The translations under genes and the position numbers were made by a program. This document shows, piece after piece, positions 6,763 through 15,940 of a stretch of 43,830 nucleotides of DNA. Positions within the stretch are counted from its first letter, which is position 1. Every line of letters begins with the position of its first letter. The stretch lies in the NCBI GenBank assembly GCA_903847285.1, contig CAINDH010000066.1:1-43830 (forward strand). The letters are read 5' to 3'. This stretch comes from an uncultured Verrucomicrobia subdivision 3 bacterium (GTDB lineage: Bacteria > Verrucomicrobiota > Verrucomicrobiae > Limisphaerales > UBA11358). The notes beneath the pieces are model-generated. The model made no database searches and was not told the DNA's origin. It saw only the letters and a list, made by a program, of their open reading frames with translations.

Positions 6763-9708
6763 ATGCCTAAAGACAATCAGATCGACCCGCTAAAAAGGTT
6801 TGTGCCCTCCATCCTGCCCTGGCTGCTGGGCGCGGGGATGTTCGCGGTGTATTATTTCACGCTCAATCATTGGGTGACGCTACTGAACTTGGACGCGGTG
6901 TCCAAGACGTCGGGCTTCATGTGGCAGCCCCAGATTTATGCGCCGCTGACGTATCTGGTCACGTTGCCACTCCATCTGCTCTCGCCGGCTAGCGTGCCGG
7001 TGGCGTTGAATCTGGTGGCCGCGCTATGCGCTGCGTTAACGCTGGTTCTGCTGGCGCGGTGCGTGGCAATTTTGCCGCAGGATCGTTCGGAGCCGCAACG
7101 CGAACGGGAGAAGAGCGACTATGCCTTTCTGACCGGTTGGCAGGCGTGGTTTCCGCCGGTGTTCGCAGTGCTGATGCTGGGACTGCAACTGACGTTCTGG
7201 CAGCACGCAACAAATTTCACTGGTTCGATGGTGGCCTTGCTGCTGTTTGCCTTCATCGTCTGGCTGCTGTTGGAATACCGCTTGGACGAAAGTGAATGGC
7301 GCTTGTCGGCGGCGGCGCTGGCGCTGGGCGCGGGCATCACAGAAGACTGGGCGTTCGTCGGCTTCGCGCCGGTTTTTCTGGCGGCGCTCATCTGGCTGAA
7401 GAAGTTGGATTTTTTCAGCGTGCGTTTCCTGCTTCGGATTGTTTTATGCGGACTAGCGGGGCTGCTGTTTTTCTTCCTGTTGCCGCTGGTGGCAAAGTGC
7501 GCGGCGGATTTTAAGGTGGGCATCTGGGAGACGATGCGCATGAACATTCGAGGCGACTGGGCGGCGGTCAAGTCGATCAAGATTGGCGCAGTGCGGACCG
7601 CACTGATTCAATCCTCGCTCTCCACAGTGCTGCCAGTATTGCTGATGTCCCTGCGTTGGAGTGCGAGCTTCGGCGACAACAGCCGCATGGGCACGGTGCT
7701 TGCCTCAAACATGTTTCACTTCGTGCAGGCGGCGGTATTCACCGTGTGCGTTTGGGTAATGTTCGACTCGCCGTTTTCGGCGCAGCAGTTGCTCGGCTCT
7801 AGCGCGCTACCGCTGACTTTTCTTTCTGCGTTAAGCATCGGCTACGCGTGGGGATATTTCCTGTTAGTATTCGGCCGCGCGCCGGCACCGACGCGCCGCA
7901 ATCCCAACCCGCTGCCCATTTTTCCAAAGCCGTTGATGTGGTTAGCTCCGGTCATTGTTGCGGGAACCTTTGCATCCGTGGTCCTGTCCGTCGGTGCGCT
8001 CATCTATAAAAATAAGCCGATTATAGCGGAGGTGAACAACGATGTGCTGCTCAAATTTTCGCAACTCTCGTTGGCGAATCTCCCCAAGTCCGGCGCAGTT
8101 TTATTGTGCGACAGCGACGCGCCGGGGCAGGATCAACCATTGCGCGCCACATTGCTGCGGGCGGCGGCGGCCAAGTTTGGTCGCGCCTCAGATTTCCCCA
8201 TTTTGGACACGGCGGCGTTGAACTGGTCGCCATATCACAAAAGCATCCACCGTCAGCATCCGGATAAAATTCCGCTCATCGTGAAGCCGACGGACATGGG
8301 CGGTGTGGCGCCGATTGAAATCTTCGGGATGATTGACTCGCTCGTAAAATCAAACTCCGTCAGTTATCTACATCCCAGTTACGGCTATTATTTTGAAAGA
8401 TTTTATCAGGAACCGCATGGATTGAGTTACTCCATGAAGCTCTTGCCGGAAAAAACTCTGTTGCCACCGGCGTTGGATAAAAATCTCATCGCCGAAAACG
8501 AAATTTTTTGGACCGAACTCGTTGCCACGCTTGGTCCATCGGTGGACAAGGCGCTTGCCCAATCTCTGATTCAACAATACGACGGCAATAACCTGCCCAG
8601 TTGGCTGTTGATGCATCTGCACGCGCTACCGGTGTTCAACCAAAATGCTATCATAGTCGGGATGTTCTGCTCGCGCAGTTTGAATGCGTGGGGCGTTCAA
8701 CTGCAGCGCGCTGGCGAACTCGAAAAAGCCGCGCAACGCTTCCGGGAAGCCAAGCGGTTCAGCCCCGACAACATCGTGGCCGACATCAACCTTGCCTTTA
8801 ACGAAACCTTGCGCGCAGGCAAGCCGCTTAACATTGACCTTGGCCGCGTCACCGCCGACAACTACGGCAAATATCGCAACTGGAATACCCTCGTGACCGC
8901 CAACGGGCCGTTTGATGACCTGAGCTTTTGTTTCGAAGCCGGCTTCCAATTGGCGCAGAACGGACACTTCCGCCAGTCCGCCTACGCGTTTGAACGCGTC
9001 CGCCAGTTGGATCCAAAAAATCTCGTGGCCCGCCTCCAGTTAGCGCAAATCTATTTGCTGAACCGGTTGCCGGAACGGGCATTGGATTCCATCCATGAAC
9101 CACTTACCCAACCCGCGCAGTATGGCTTGAACGAAAATAATTCCACTGGCCTCAGCATTCTTGCGGCGGCGGGATATTTTCAAAAAGACGACGTGGCCAC
9201 CGGTATACGCTTGCTCGAAACTGAAGTTGCCCGCCATCCGGATGACAACGACCTGCTCACCGCCACCACGCAAGCATTTTTCAACCACGGGCTTTACACC
9301 AACGCCTTGCGCGTGATTGACAGCAAACTCGCGCGCACGCCGGATGACCATGACTGGCTCTTCGGACGTGGCTACGCCTGCATCCAGATGGGCGCTTACG
9401 AAGAGTCCATCAAGGCCATGACCCGTGTTCTGCAAATCGCTACCAACAATGAAAGCGCCCGCTTCAACCGCGCGCTGGCCTACCTGCAAAGCGACCAGCT
9501 CGATGCCGCCCGTGCCGACTATCGCCAGTTGCAACTCACCTACACGAACGCCTATCCCGTCGCCTATGGCCTCGCAGAAATCGCGTGGCGCAAAAAAGAA
9601 AACGCCGAATCGCTGCGCAATTACCAGATTTACCTCGCCAACGCCCCGACCAACACGCCGGAATTTTCCACCGTCCGCGAGCGCATCCGGCAGCTTGGCG
9701 GCAAATGA
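6763..9708 (+). CDS. Polytopic membrane protein with C-terminal TPR repeats (DUF2723-like)
   Basis: The 981-residue protein begins at the ATG at 6763; the frame is open further up, but there it overlaps the methyltransferase gene and lacks sense. About ten hydrophobic helices lie within residues 15-420 (for example PWLLGAGMFAVYYFTL and LLFFFLLPLVAKC). The layout resembles DUF2723 proteins, which are related to membrane mannosyltransferase-like enzymes. A soluble region of about 200 residues follows, then roughly five TPR-like helix pairs from about 640 to the end (AAQRFREAKRFSPDN, YAFERVRQLDPKNLVARL, SIKAMTRVLQIATNN). The catalytic acidic loop typical of GT-C enzymes is not obvious. The GT4 gene starts 9 bp after its stop, so both are probably co-transcribed and may act in cell-surface glycan assembly or protein glycosylation (inference). 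Confidence 0.75.
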   Translation: MPKDNQIDPLKRFVPSILPWLLGAGMFAVYYFTLNHWVTLLNLDAVSKTSGFMWQPQIYAPLTYLVTLPLHLLSPASVPVALNLVAALCAALTLVLLARCVAILPQDRSEPQREREKSDYAFLTGWQAWFPPVFAVLMLGLQLTFWQHATNFTGSMVALLLFAFIVWLLLEYRLDESEWRLSAAALALGAGITEDWAFVGFAPVFLAALIWLKKLDFFSVRFLLRIVLCGLAGLLFFFLLPLVAKCAADFKVGIWETMRMNIRGDWAAVKSIKIGAVRTALIQSSLSTVLPVLLMSLRWSASFGDNSRMGTVLASNMFHFVQAAVFTVCVWVMFDSPFSAQQLLGSSALPLTFLSALSIGYAWGYFLLVFGRAPAPTRRNPNPLPIFPKPLMWLAPVIVAGTFASVVLSVGALIYKNKPIIAEVNNDVLLKFSQLSLANLPKSGAVLLCDSDAPGQDQPLRATLLRAAAAKFGRASDFPILDTAALNWSPYHKSIHRQHPDKIPLIVKPTDMGGVAPIEIFGMIDSLVKSNSVSYLHPSYGYYFERFYQEPHGLSYSMKLLPEKTLLPPALDKNLIAENEIFWTELVATLGPSVDKALAQSLIQQYDGNNLPSWLLMHLHALPVFNQNAIIVGMFCSRSLNAWGVQLQRAGELEKAAQRFREAKRFSPDNIVADINLAFNETLRAGKPLNIDLGRVTADNYGKYRNWNTLVTANGPFDDLSFCFEAGFQLAQNGHFRQSAYAFERVRQLDPKNLVARLQLAQIYLLNRLPERALDSIHEPLTQPAQYGLNENNSTGLSILAAAGYFQKDDVATGIRLLETEVARHPDDNDLLTATTQAFFNHGLYTNALRVIDSKLARTPDDHDWLFGRGYACIQMGAYEESIKAMTRVLQIATNNESARFNRALAYLQSDQLDAARADYRQLQLTYTNAYPVAYGLAEIAWRKKENAESLRNYQIYLANAPTNTPEFSTVRERIRQLGGK

Positions 9709-9717
9709 CCGACGCCC

Positions 9718-10929
9718 ATGCGCGTCACCCACCTAATCACCCGGCTAGTTCTTGGCGGCGCGCAGGAGAACACCCTCGCCACCATTCGCGGCCTGCGCAT
9801 AAAAAACGGTGTTGAAATTAATTTAATCTCGGGACCAACCGTCGGCCCCGAAGGTTCTTTAGAAAATAACGCCCGCGAAATCTTCACCCTTCCCCCCATT
9901 GGAGAAGGGAGTCTGGCTGAGAGTACGGCTTTCACTATCGTCCCCGAACTGATCCGCCCCGTTCACCCGCTGAAAGATTTTCTTGCACTGCGGAGACTTG
10001 AAATAATCCTCCGCCAGCAAAAGCCTGACCTCGTTCACACCCACAGCGGCAAGGCCGGCATCCTTGGTCGGTTGGCCGCGAAACGTGCAGGCGTGCCGGT
10101 CATCATTCACCACATCCACGGCCCGTCGTTCGGAAATTTCCAAGGCGCGCTCGCTAATTTTATTTTCACCACCGCCGAACGCCGCGCGGCGCGCGTCACC
10201 GATCATTTCTTCTGCTCCGCCAGCGCGATGACGAAACGTTATCTGGCGGCTGGAATTGGAAAACCGGAAAACTTCACGCGCATCTTCAGCGGCTTCAACT
10301 TGGAGCCGTTTCTCAACGCGACCAACGACCTCGCGCTCCGCAAAAAACTTGGCTTGGATGAAACACATTTCGTCATCGGCAAGATCGCCCGCATCTTCAG
10401 GCTGAAAGGCCACGCGGATTTGCTGCAAGCCTTCACCAAAATTCTCCCGCAGGTTCCGCACGCCCGGCTGCTGTTCGTCGGCGACGGTTCGTTGCGTGGT
10501 GAAATGGAAAATCTGGCGCGCAATCTAGGCGTGGTGGACAAGGTGATTTTCACCGGCCTCGTGCCGCCCGGTGAAGTCGCCCGCTACGTCGGCATCATGG
10601 ATTGTCTCGCGCATCTCTCGTATCGCGAGGCGTTGTCGCGCGCACTGCCGCAGGCGCTCGCGGCGGGCAAGCCCGTTGTGGCCTACGATTTTGATGGCGC
10701 GGATGAAGTCTGCCGCGAAAACGAAACCGGTTTCATCGTTCGCACCGGCGACACTTCTGCCGCTGCTGAAAAATTATTATTGCTGGCTCGCAGCGCTGAA
10801 CTGCGCCAAAAATTTGGCCGGGCCGGCTCGGCCTTTGTGAAAGAAAATTTCTCCGTCGAAAAAATGGTGGCCGACCAATACGCGGTCTATCAGCGGCTGC
10901 TGGAAAAACGTCCGTGCCGTCCGGGCTAA
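9718..10929 (+). CDS. Glycosyltransferase family 4 protein
   Basis: The 403-residue protein is a GT-B fold retaining glycosyltransferase that would transfer a sugar from a nucleotide donor to a lipid- or glycan-acceptor at the inner membrane face. The N-terminal domain has THLITRLVLGGAQENTL and the block HTHSGKAGILGRLAA. The C-terminal donor-binding domain has RLKGHADLLQAF, LLFVGDGSLRGEME and the site YREALSRALPQALAAGKPVV, in which the usual E-x7-E contact is only partly kept. Residues about 57-72 form a stretch absent from what I recall of the family and encoded by a palindromic DNA segment (see the repeat at 9886). It is coupled to the upstream membrane/TPR gene and convergent with the porin gene only 20 bp away. 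Confidence 0.9.
   Translation: MRVTHLITRLVLGGAQENTLATIRGLRIKNGVEINLISGPTVGPEGSLENNAREIFTLPPIGEGSLAESTAFTIVPELIRPVHPLKDFLALRRLEIILRQQKPDLVHTHSGKAGILGRLAAKRAGVPVIIHHIHGPSFGNFQGALANFIFTTAERRAARVTDHFFCSASAMTKRYLAAGIGKPENFTRIFSGFNLEPFLNATNDLALRKKLGLDETHFVIGKIARIFRLKGHADLLQAFTKILPQVPHARLLFVGDGSLRGEMENLARNLGVVDKVIFTGLVPPGEVARYVGIMDCLAHLSYREALSRALPQALAAGKPVVAYDFDGADEVCRENETGFIVRTGDTSAAAEKLLLLARSAELRQKFGRAGSAFVKENFSVEKMVADQYAVYQRLLEKRPCRPG
9886..9933 (+). repeat. Possible palindromic mini-insertion inside the GT4 coding region
   Basis: An imperfect hairpin (arms 9887-9895 and 9901-9909, one mismatch) of C-rich then G-rich sequence is part of a 48-bp in-frame stretch. It codes for about 16 residues between two well-conserved family blocks (after ENNAREI and before TIVPELIR). 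It looks like an inserted small repeat element tolerated in frame. Other copies in the genome would confirm this; none is seen in the window. Confidence 0.35.
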
Positions 10930-10949
10930 CCGGCGGGCGTTCTAAAAAT

Positions 10950-12215
10950 TCAGAACCGCAGGCCGGCGGAAATCAGGATGGCATGGCTGATGAATTTGTA
11001 AGTGCCATCCGCATTTTGTCCGGCAAACAGGGCAGGGGAGGAAGACGGCTGACTTCCGCTCACCGTGCGCTCTGGTCCGTATCCAAACTGGTAGGTCACA
11101 TCGAAGTCTATGCTCTTGCCCTTGCGCCCAATGCCCACCGTGAGGAAGTGCCGATCCAAATCCGCCACGCCTGGCGCGTAAAAAGCATCCGGCACGGAAT
11201 TCTCGTTGAACAGATAGCCCGCGCTGACGTGCCAGCCGTTGTCGAAATAGCGCGTGACCCCGGCGGAATACATCCAACTCGCCTGCCATTGCAGCCGAAC
11301 CGGGATGTCCTGCTGAATGCCCGAGGGCGGCGCGGGATTCTGTTTGATAGTCGTGTTGCCCACGCTGCTCCAGTCGGCGTAATCTGCATCAAATTCAAAA
11401 TTCCACTTCGGTGTTGGGCGATAGGAAACAGCAAATGTCGCCGTCAGCGGAAACGTCAGTCCCATCTTGGCATCGCGCGTGCCTGTCGGAAAAGCGCCTT
11501 CCTCGGCGAACCCGGTTTTGCCATCAAACACAAACGTCGTTGAGCTCCGCACCGTCGCGCCGAAGGAAATTTTTTCATGCGGCGACCACAAGATGCCTGC
11601 GTTGTAGCTGGCGCTAAAACCATCGCCGGTGAAGCGGAAAAAATTTGGCGGGTTCGCGCGGCGCAAAATTCCCTGCTCCAAATTCAACTTTGCGTAATCC
11701 AGACTGCCACCGACGGCGAGCGAGAGTGAGTCGCAAACTTTCCAGGCGACTACCGGATTGATGCGGAGATAGGAAAGCTGGCTGCGCTCGGAGACCGCGC
11801 GGAACCCGGTCGAGTCCGGCCATTCTAGCGAACCGCCATATGGCGCGTAGCTACCGAGGCCAATCGTGATGGGAACAGTTTTGAATTGATGCGTGACGAA
11901 CGAGTCTGGCGCGAAGGCGTATTGCTTGTCGTTCTCGTAAGTCTGTCCGCTGTTCACCCGTCCGCTGGGCGGTGAGAATTCGGGATTCAAATAGATGCTG
12001 TAAAGTCCGCCGCGTATCTGTGTGCCTTCTAGCTGCGTAATGCCCGCTGGGTTGTAGTAAATCGCCGAGGGATTATCCGCCGTGGCTGTGAACGCCTCGC
12101 CGCGCGCTGCCGCAAACGCATCATGGCTCACCACGCGGAAGCCGTTCGCAAAGGATTCTGTGGCCGTTACTGCCAGCAAGAGCGCCGCCGGAAGTTGGAA
12201 GGAAATTTTTTTCAT
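10950..12215 (-). CDS. Outer membrane porin of the FadL/OMPP1/TodX family
   Basis: The 421-residue protein has a signal peptide (cut after SFA, about residue 23), and the mature N-terminus NGFRVVSHDAFAAARGEAF is the FadL hatch signature. ADNPSAIYYNPAGITQLEG (about 46-64) is the second family motif. The rest consists of alternating beta-strands, ending in Phe (ISAGLRF), the usual C-terminal BAM signal. It should be an outer membrane beta-barrel for uptake of fatty acids or other hydrophobic compounds. No partner transport genes are adjacent, so the substrate cannot be named. It is convergent with the GT4 gene. Confidence 0.9.
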   Translation of the reverse strand: MKKISFQLPAALLLAVTATESFANGFRVVSHDAFAAARGEAFTATADNPSAIYYNPAGITQLEGTQIRGGLYSIYLNPEFSPPSGRVNSGQTYENDKQYAFAPDSFVTHQFKTVPITIGLGSYAPYGGSLEWPDSTGFRAVSERSQLSYLRINPVVAWKVCDSLSLAVGGSLDYAKLNLEQGILRRANPPNFFRFTGDGFSASYNAGILWSPHEKISFGATVRSSTTFVFDGKTGFAEEGAFPTGTRDAKMGLTFPLTATFAVSYRPTPKWNFEFDADYADWSSVGNTTIKQNPAPPSGIQQDIPVRLQWQASWMYSAGVTRYFDNGWHVSAGYLFNENSVPDAFYAPGVADLDRHFLTVGIGRKGKSIDFDVTYQFGYGPERTVSGSQPSSSPALFAGQNADGTYKFISHAILISAGLRF

Positions 12216-12413
12216 GGCAAACGTTTTAGCCGCGACCGGAGATTAGCGGGCAACTCCAATCGCGCCAGAAAATAAAATAACGTGCGGTCGGAAGCTTGCC
12301 GGCAGAACCATTCAAGTTTGTTTGGTTTGGTGGCGAAGACTACTGGCTACGTCTTTCGGCGTATCCGAGGAAAAATCACTTTACTTTATAGCGCGGTGGG
12401 GCAGTTTGGCCGG

Positions 12414-13532
12414 ATGCGTCGTTTCTATTTGTTCTCGGGAATGATTTCGCTGTTCTTGCTGCTGGCTGTCTCGGCGCATGCCGGCTTTTCATCGATTTAT
12501 ATTTTCGGCGACAGCACTTCCACCACCACCAGCAATACGGCTCCTAATTATTATGGCAAGCGCAATTCCAATGGCCGTTGTTGGGTAGAGGTTCTGGCCG
12601 AACGGCAGGGACTCGGTGCTAACTCGTTGACGAGCACGAACTGGAATTTTTCTACGAACAACCGGTCTGGTTTTGGTGAGAACAGTGCTGTGCTGGTTGC
12701 CAGCGTAAATAATTTCAACCCGCCGGCCGGCGCCACTAACGCACTCTTTGCCGTCTGGGTCTGCAATGCCGATTTTGCCGACGACCTCGCCAATCTCTCT
12801 GGCGGCGCCCCCGGCAATCTCGTGGCTTGGACCAACAGCATGAACCAGCATCTTACCAACCATGTCCGCGCCATCACCAACCTTTACGCCAAGGGCATGA
12901 GAACACTCGTCGCTCCCAATGCCGTAGATTTACTCAAGGTTCCGCAATACAGTTCCTACGCCAATGCCGCCAACCGAACCTTTATCCGCCAGCGTATTAT
13001 TGATTTCAACAACGCCTATTCAAACCGGCTGACCCAAGTCGAAGCCGCGAATCCCGGCCTGAACATTGTGACCGTAGATATTTTTTCTTTATTCGAGGAC
13101 ATCGTCGTCAGCGCGTCCAAGTATGGCCTCACTAATGTCGTGGATTTTTATACCAACTCCATTTCCGTGCTGGAAAATCTGCCGCCTGGCTCGTGGGCGT
13201 TAAACGGCCCCGGCACTAATTACGTCTGGTGGGGACCCAACAGCCCGTCCGCGCGTTTTCATGAGGTCATCGCCGACACTGCGCAGCAACTGCTCTCGCC
13301 GGTGAATCTCGCCAGCCTCACGCCCGTCAACACCAGCAACCAACTCCAACTTGCAAACGCTCCGGTGGGGATGAATGGCATTGTGCAATTCGTCAACGAC
13401 ATTACGCAGACCAACTGGCAGACGAACTCCATTTTCAACGTGTCCAACCAGACGCAGACGACGTTTGTTATTCCCACGAATTCAATCCGCTTCTATCGCG
13501 TGAAGTTCCCATGGCAGTGGACGTGGCCGTGA
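12414..13532 (+). CDS. Secreted SGNH/GDSL-type protein with shared C-terminal module
   Basis: The 372-residue protein starts at the ATG at 12414, which opens a good signal peptide (residues 1-23, cut near SAHA/GFSS); the longer open frame upstream is not signal-like. The GDSL block is FGDSTS with the putative nucleophile Ser34. A block reading VCNADFADD (about 116-124) resembles the oxyanion GxND block with Asn118. The final block should read D-x-x-H, but here it is WWGPNSPSARFHE (about 272-284), with Gly and Ser in place of Asp and His. Either His283 substitutes or the enzyme is impaired. Residues about 305-372 form a beta-rich domain ending IRFYRVKFP, shared with the two EEP proteins at 22.4-26 kb. 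It may be an esterase on acylated glycans; the substrate is unknown. Confidence 0.7.
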   Translation: MRRFYLFSGMISLFLLLAVSAHAGFSSIYIFGDSTSTTTSNTAPNYYGKRNSNGRCWVEVLAERQGLGANSLTSTNWNFSTNNRSGFGENSAVLVASVNNFNPPAGATNALFAVWVCNADFADDLANLSGGAPGNLVAWTNSMNQHLTNHVRAITNLYAKGMRTLVAPNAVDLLKVPQYSSYANAANRTFIRQRIIDFNNAYSNRLTQVEAANPGLNIVTVDIFSLFEDIVVSASKYGLTNVVDFYTNSISVLENLPPGSWALNGPGTNYVWWGPNSPSARFHEVIADTAQQLLSPVNLASLTPVNTSNQLQLANAPVGMNGIVQFVNDITQTNWQTNSIFNVSNQTQTTFVIPTNSIRFYRVKFPWQWTWP

Positions 13533-13560
13533 AGAAATTTCAACGCCGATGAGTGTAGAT

Positions 13561-13593
13561 AAAAAACGCGCTCCACGTTGAAGTGAAGCGCGT
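13561..13593 (-). terminator. Intrinsic terminator of the DAHP synthase gene
   Basis: An 11-bp stem with one mismatch (13566-13576 with 13583-13593) is followed on the minus strand by TTTTTT. It lies about 50 bp beyond the minus-strand stop at 13642. There is no T-run on the plus side, so it should act on the minus-strand transcript only. Confidence 0.7.
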
Positions 13594-13641
13594 CTTGGAA
13601 AAATCTGCGTTAATCGGCGTCCATCTGCGGTAAAAATCAAT

Positions 13642-14715
13642 TCAAGCCGCGACCGCTTTTCCGGGAATGATTTTCTCCAGCGACTCGTAGCCCCAGCGCA
13701 GCATCCGCTCCGTCGCCTCCCAGCCCACGCAAGAATCCGTGATGCTCACGCCGTAGCGCAGCTCGGAAATGTTTTTCGGAATCGGCTGGTTGCCCTCGGT
13801 CAGATGGCTTTCCACCATCAGGCCGATGAGCGATTGCGTGCCACTGACGCGCTGCTCGATCACGCTGTGCCAGACATCTTCCTGCTTGGCGAATTTCTTT
13901 TCCGAGTTCGCATGGCTGCAATCCACCATCAGCACCGGCGGCAATTTTTCCGAAGCCAGCTTGGCCTCCGCTGCCTTGATGCTTGCTGCGTCGTAATTCG
14001 TCATCGCGCGACCGCCGCGCAGCACAACGTGCGCGTTTGGATTGCCGTTGGTGCGGACGATGCTCGTCACGCCATCCTCGTTCACGCCGAGAAAGCTGTG
14101 GGAGTTGCGCGTCGCGCCCATCGCATCAATCGCCACTTGCAAACTGCCGTCAGTAGAATTTTTCAAGCCCACTGGCATCGAGAGCCCGCTTGCCATCTCG
14201 CGGTGCGTCTGCGATTCCGTGGTTCGTGCGCCGATGGCCGCCCAAGTGATGAGGTCTGCGATGTATTGCGGCACGATGGGGTCGAGAAATTCCGTCGCCG
14301 TCGGTAAGCCCATGCCCGTGATTTCGAGCAATAATTTCCGTGCGCGTTTCAACCCCATTTCCACATCCTGCGAACCGTCGAGGTGCGGGTCATTGATGAG
14401 GCCCTTCCAGCCGATGGTCGTGCGCGGCTTTTCAAAATAGACGCGCATCACGATTTCCATGCGGTCGGCAAATTCATTGCGCAGAGCGTTGAGCTTCGTC
14501 GCATATTCCACCGCAGACTTTTCATCGTGGATGGAGCAGGGGCCGATGACCACGAGCAGGCGCGGGTCTTCCTGCCGCAAAATGCGGATGATACGTTCGC
14601 GGCTGCGCGCGACGGTGGCGTTGACCGCCTCGCTGACCGGCGCGATGGCCTTGATGGCGCGCGGCGATTGCAGCGGGACAATTTCTTTGACGTGTAAATC
14701 CTGCGTCCGATACAT
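13642..14715 (-). CDS. aroG: 3-deoxy-7-phosphoheptulonate (DAHP) synthase, class I
   Basis: The 357-residue cytoplasmic enzyme condenses phosphoenolpyruvate with erythrose 4-phosphate, the first step of the shikimate pathway. It has the class I (AroF/G/H) signature throughout: IGPCSIHD (about 57-64, metal-binding Cys), MRVYFEKPRTTIGWKG (about 90-105), DPHLDGSQDVEMGL, GARTTESQTHREMASGLSMP and HVVLRGG. VDCSHANSEK (metal-binding His) lies near 262. Length matches the family. The choice of aroG over aroF or aroH is only a family label, since feedback specificity cannot be read here. It is a single gene, with a -10 box TACAAT nine bases before its ATG and a terminator after it. Confidence 0.95.
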   Translation of the reverse strand: MYRTQDLHVKEIVPLQSPRAIKAIAPVSEAVNATVARSRERIIRILRQEDPRLLVVIGPCSIHDEKSAVEYATKLNALRNEFADRMEIVMRVYFEKPRTTIGWKGLINDPHLDGSQDVEMGLKRARKLLLEITGMGLPTATEFLDPIVPQYIADLITWAAIGARTTESQTHREMASGLSMPVGLKNSTDGSLQVAIDAMGATRNSHSFLGVNEDGVTSIVRTNGNPNAHVVLRGGRAMTNYDAASIKAAEAKLASEKLPPVLMVDCSHANSEKKFAKQEDVWHSVIEQRVSGTQSLIGLMVESHLTEGNQPIPKNISELRYGVSITDSCVGWEATERMLRWGYESLEKIIPGKAVAA

Positions 14716-14752
14716 AGGACAGAAATTGTAGCACAGAACACCACGAGCAAAA
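14716..14752 (-). promoter_or_regulatory. Promoter of the DAHP synthase gene
   Basis: On the minus strand a strong -10 TACAAT (14730-14725) lies nine bases before the ATG at 14715. A poor -35 TTTTGC (14752-14747) stands 16 bp upstream. Any 5' leader would be at most a few bases long. Confidence 0.5.
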
Positions 14753-14784
14753 GTCTAATGTCCTTTAAGCTCCGACAATTTCAC

Positions 14785-14819
14785 TTGGACGCAGGCGCGC
14801 CTTTCACTAGATTGCCGCC
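14785..14819 (+). promoter_or_regulatory. Promoter of the DUF1232-like gene (leaderless geometry)
   Basis: TTGGAC (14785-14790), a 17-bp spacer, TAGATT (14808-14813), then GCCGCC and the ATG at 14820. Both hexamers and the spacing are good. The predicted start site is the A of the ATG. This is the clearest example of the pattern in the window. Confidence 0.65.
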
Positions 14820-15224
14820 ATGTCAGAAATTGTTAATTTCGTAAACCACGGTGCGGCGGACATCACTCCCGCCATCGCGCAAAAAGTTTTGCGCCACCTG
14901 CCGCAGTGGAAGCTGGAGTTCACCCAGATCAACGCACCCAAATTTCCACACCTCGTGAACCAGCTCGAGTTCCTAGCCGATGCCGTCGAGGACGCGGTCG
15001 AGGGCGCTTACAAAGATTTACCTTATGTGGCCGTGGCGCAGGCGGTGTTTGCGCTCATCTACGCGCATAAGAAAACCGGCATCATTCCCGACGGCGCGTT
15101 GAATCTGGGCCGTGCGGATGATTCCAGCATCGTGCGCGCTGCGCTCATTCAGAATGAAAAAGCCTTCGCGATTTACGCCGGCACTCAAGGAGTTGACTGG
15201 CGGAAAATTACCAGCAAGGCGTAG
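14820..15224 (+). CDS. DUF1232/YkvA-like small protein
   Basis: The 134-residue protein has no signal peptide. Its second half contains VFALIYAHKKTGIIPDGALN, then LGRADDSSIVRAAL. This fits the DUF1232 (YkvA) pattern of a tyrosine-containing hydrophobic helix, an IPD turn and a Gly-x-x-DD motif. The family's biochemical function is unknown; it is often membrane-associated. The N-terminal 60 residues are helical and charged. The start is supported by the promoter that ends six bases before it. The membrane protein gene follows after 42 bp on the same strand, so the two may be co-expressed. Confidence 0.55.
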   Translation: MSEIVNFVNHGAADITPAIAQKVLRHLPQWKLEFTQINAPKFPHLVNQLEFLADAVEDAVEGAYKDLPYVAVAQAVFALIYAHKKTGIIPDGALNLGRADDSSIVRAALIQNEKAFAIYAGTQGVDWRKITSKA

Positions 15225-15266
15225 GCTGGTTGGAAAAGCAACCTAGTTAAGGCGCCACAAAAATAA

Positions 15267-15932
15267 ATGCGCCTGCTGCTCCAACCACGCGTCCTCTCCT
15301 TGGCCAGCCTCGCCGCCGCGCTGACGGCGCTCGCGTGTTTCCCCCGGTTCGCACTCTGGGAAAATCGTCCCACCCCGGTCTGGTATTTGGAAGTGATGAT
15401 TTTTCTGTGCAGCCTGATCCTTTGGGGTTTTGTCTTCGCATGGCACACAAAATTTTCTGGACGCCAAGTTTTCCTGCGCAAGGTGGAGACCAAACCATTT
15501 GTCGCAGTGACGCTGCTTGCTCTATTCGCGTCCACGATCTTTCACCTGTGGCTTGACCCCAAACTACGAACGCTCCTGCCAAAAGATTATCCGGTGGATT
15601 GGCAACACTGGTTCGCGTTCGTGCTGTTTGCGCTGGCGGTGAATCAATTATTTCAAACCTTCGCACCGTTCGCGTGGCTCATGCGGTTGCTGAAACATCG
15701 TCTGGTAGCGATGTGCCTGACCGCTGCCTTCGGCGCCTTCGTGCTGACGATGAAACTCCAAACAATCTCCGCGCCATTGCCCGACTGGCTATTGGCGGCG
15801 TTGCTGACGGCGCGCATCACCCTGGGATTTTTGGCGGTGGCAATTTATCTGCGCGGCGGCGTGCTCCTGGTCTGGTGGTGGACAGTTGTGTTTGAAGCCC
15901 GACACTTGCTGGACTTGAAGGGAAATTCTTGA
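15267..15932 (+). CDS. Integral membrane protein of unknown function
   Basis: The 221-residue protein is predicted by eye to have about six transmembrane helices (for example LASLAAALTALACFPRF, YLEVMIFLCSLILWGFVF, PFVAVTLLALFASTIFHLWL, WFAFVLFALAVNQLF and a last one around LTARITLGFLAVAIYL). Conserved-looking polar residues sit in loops (HTKFSGRQ, EARHLLDLK). A Glu-Ala-Arg-His motif near the C-terminus recalls membrane-embedded hydrolases, but the CPBP signature is not complete, so I do not assign that family. It lies downstream of the DUF1232-like gene on the same strand. Confidence 0.55.
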   Translation: MRLLLQPRVLSLASLAAALTALACFPRFALWENRPTPVWYLEVMIFLCSLILWGFVFAWHTKFSGRQVFLRKVETKPFVAVTLLALFASTIFHLWLDPKLRTLLPKDYPVDWQHWFAFVLFALAVNQLFQTFAPFAWLMRLLKHRLVAMCLTAAFGAFVLTMKLQTISAPLPDWLLAALLTARITLGFLAVAIYLRGGVLLVWWWTVVFEARHLLDLKGNS

Positions 15933-15940
15933 GCCGGTCG

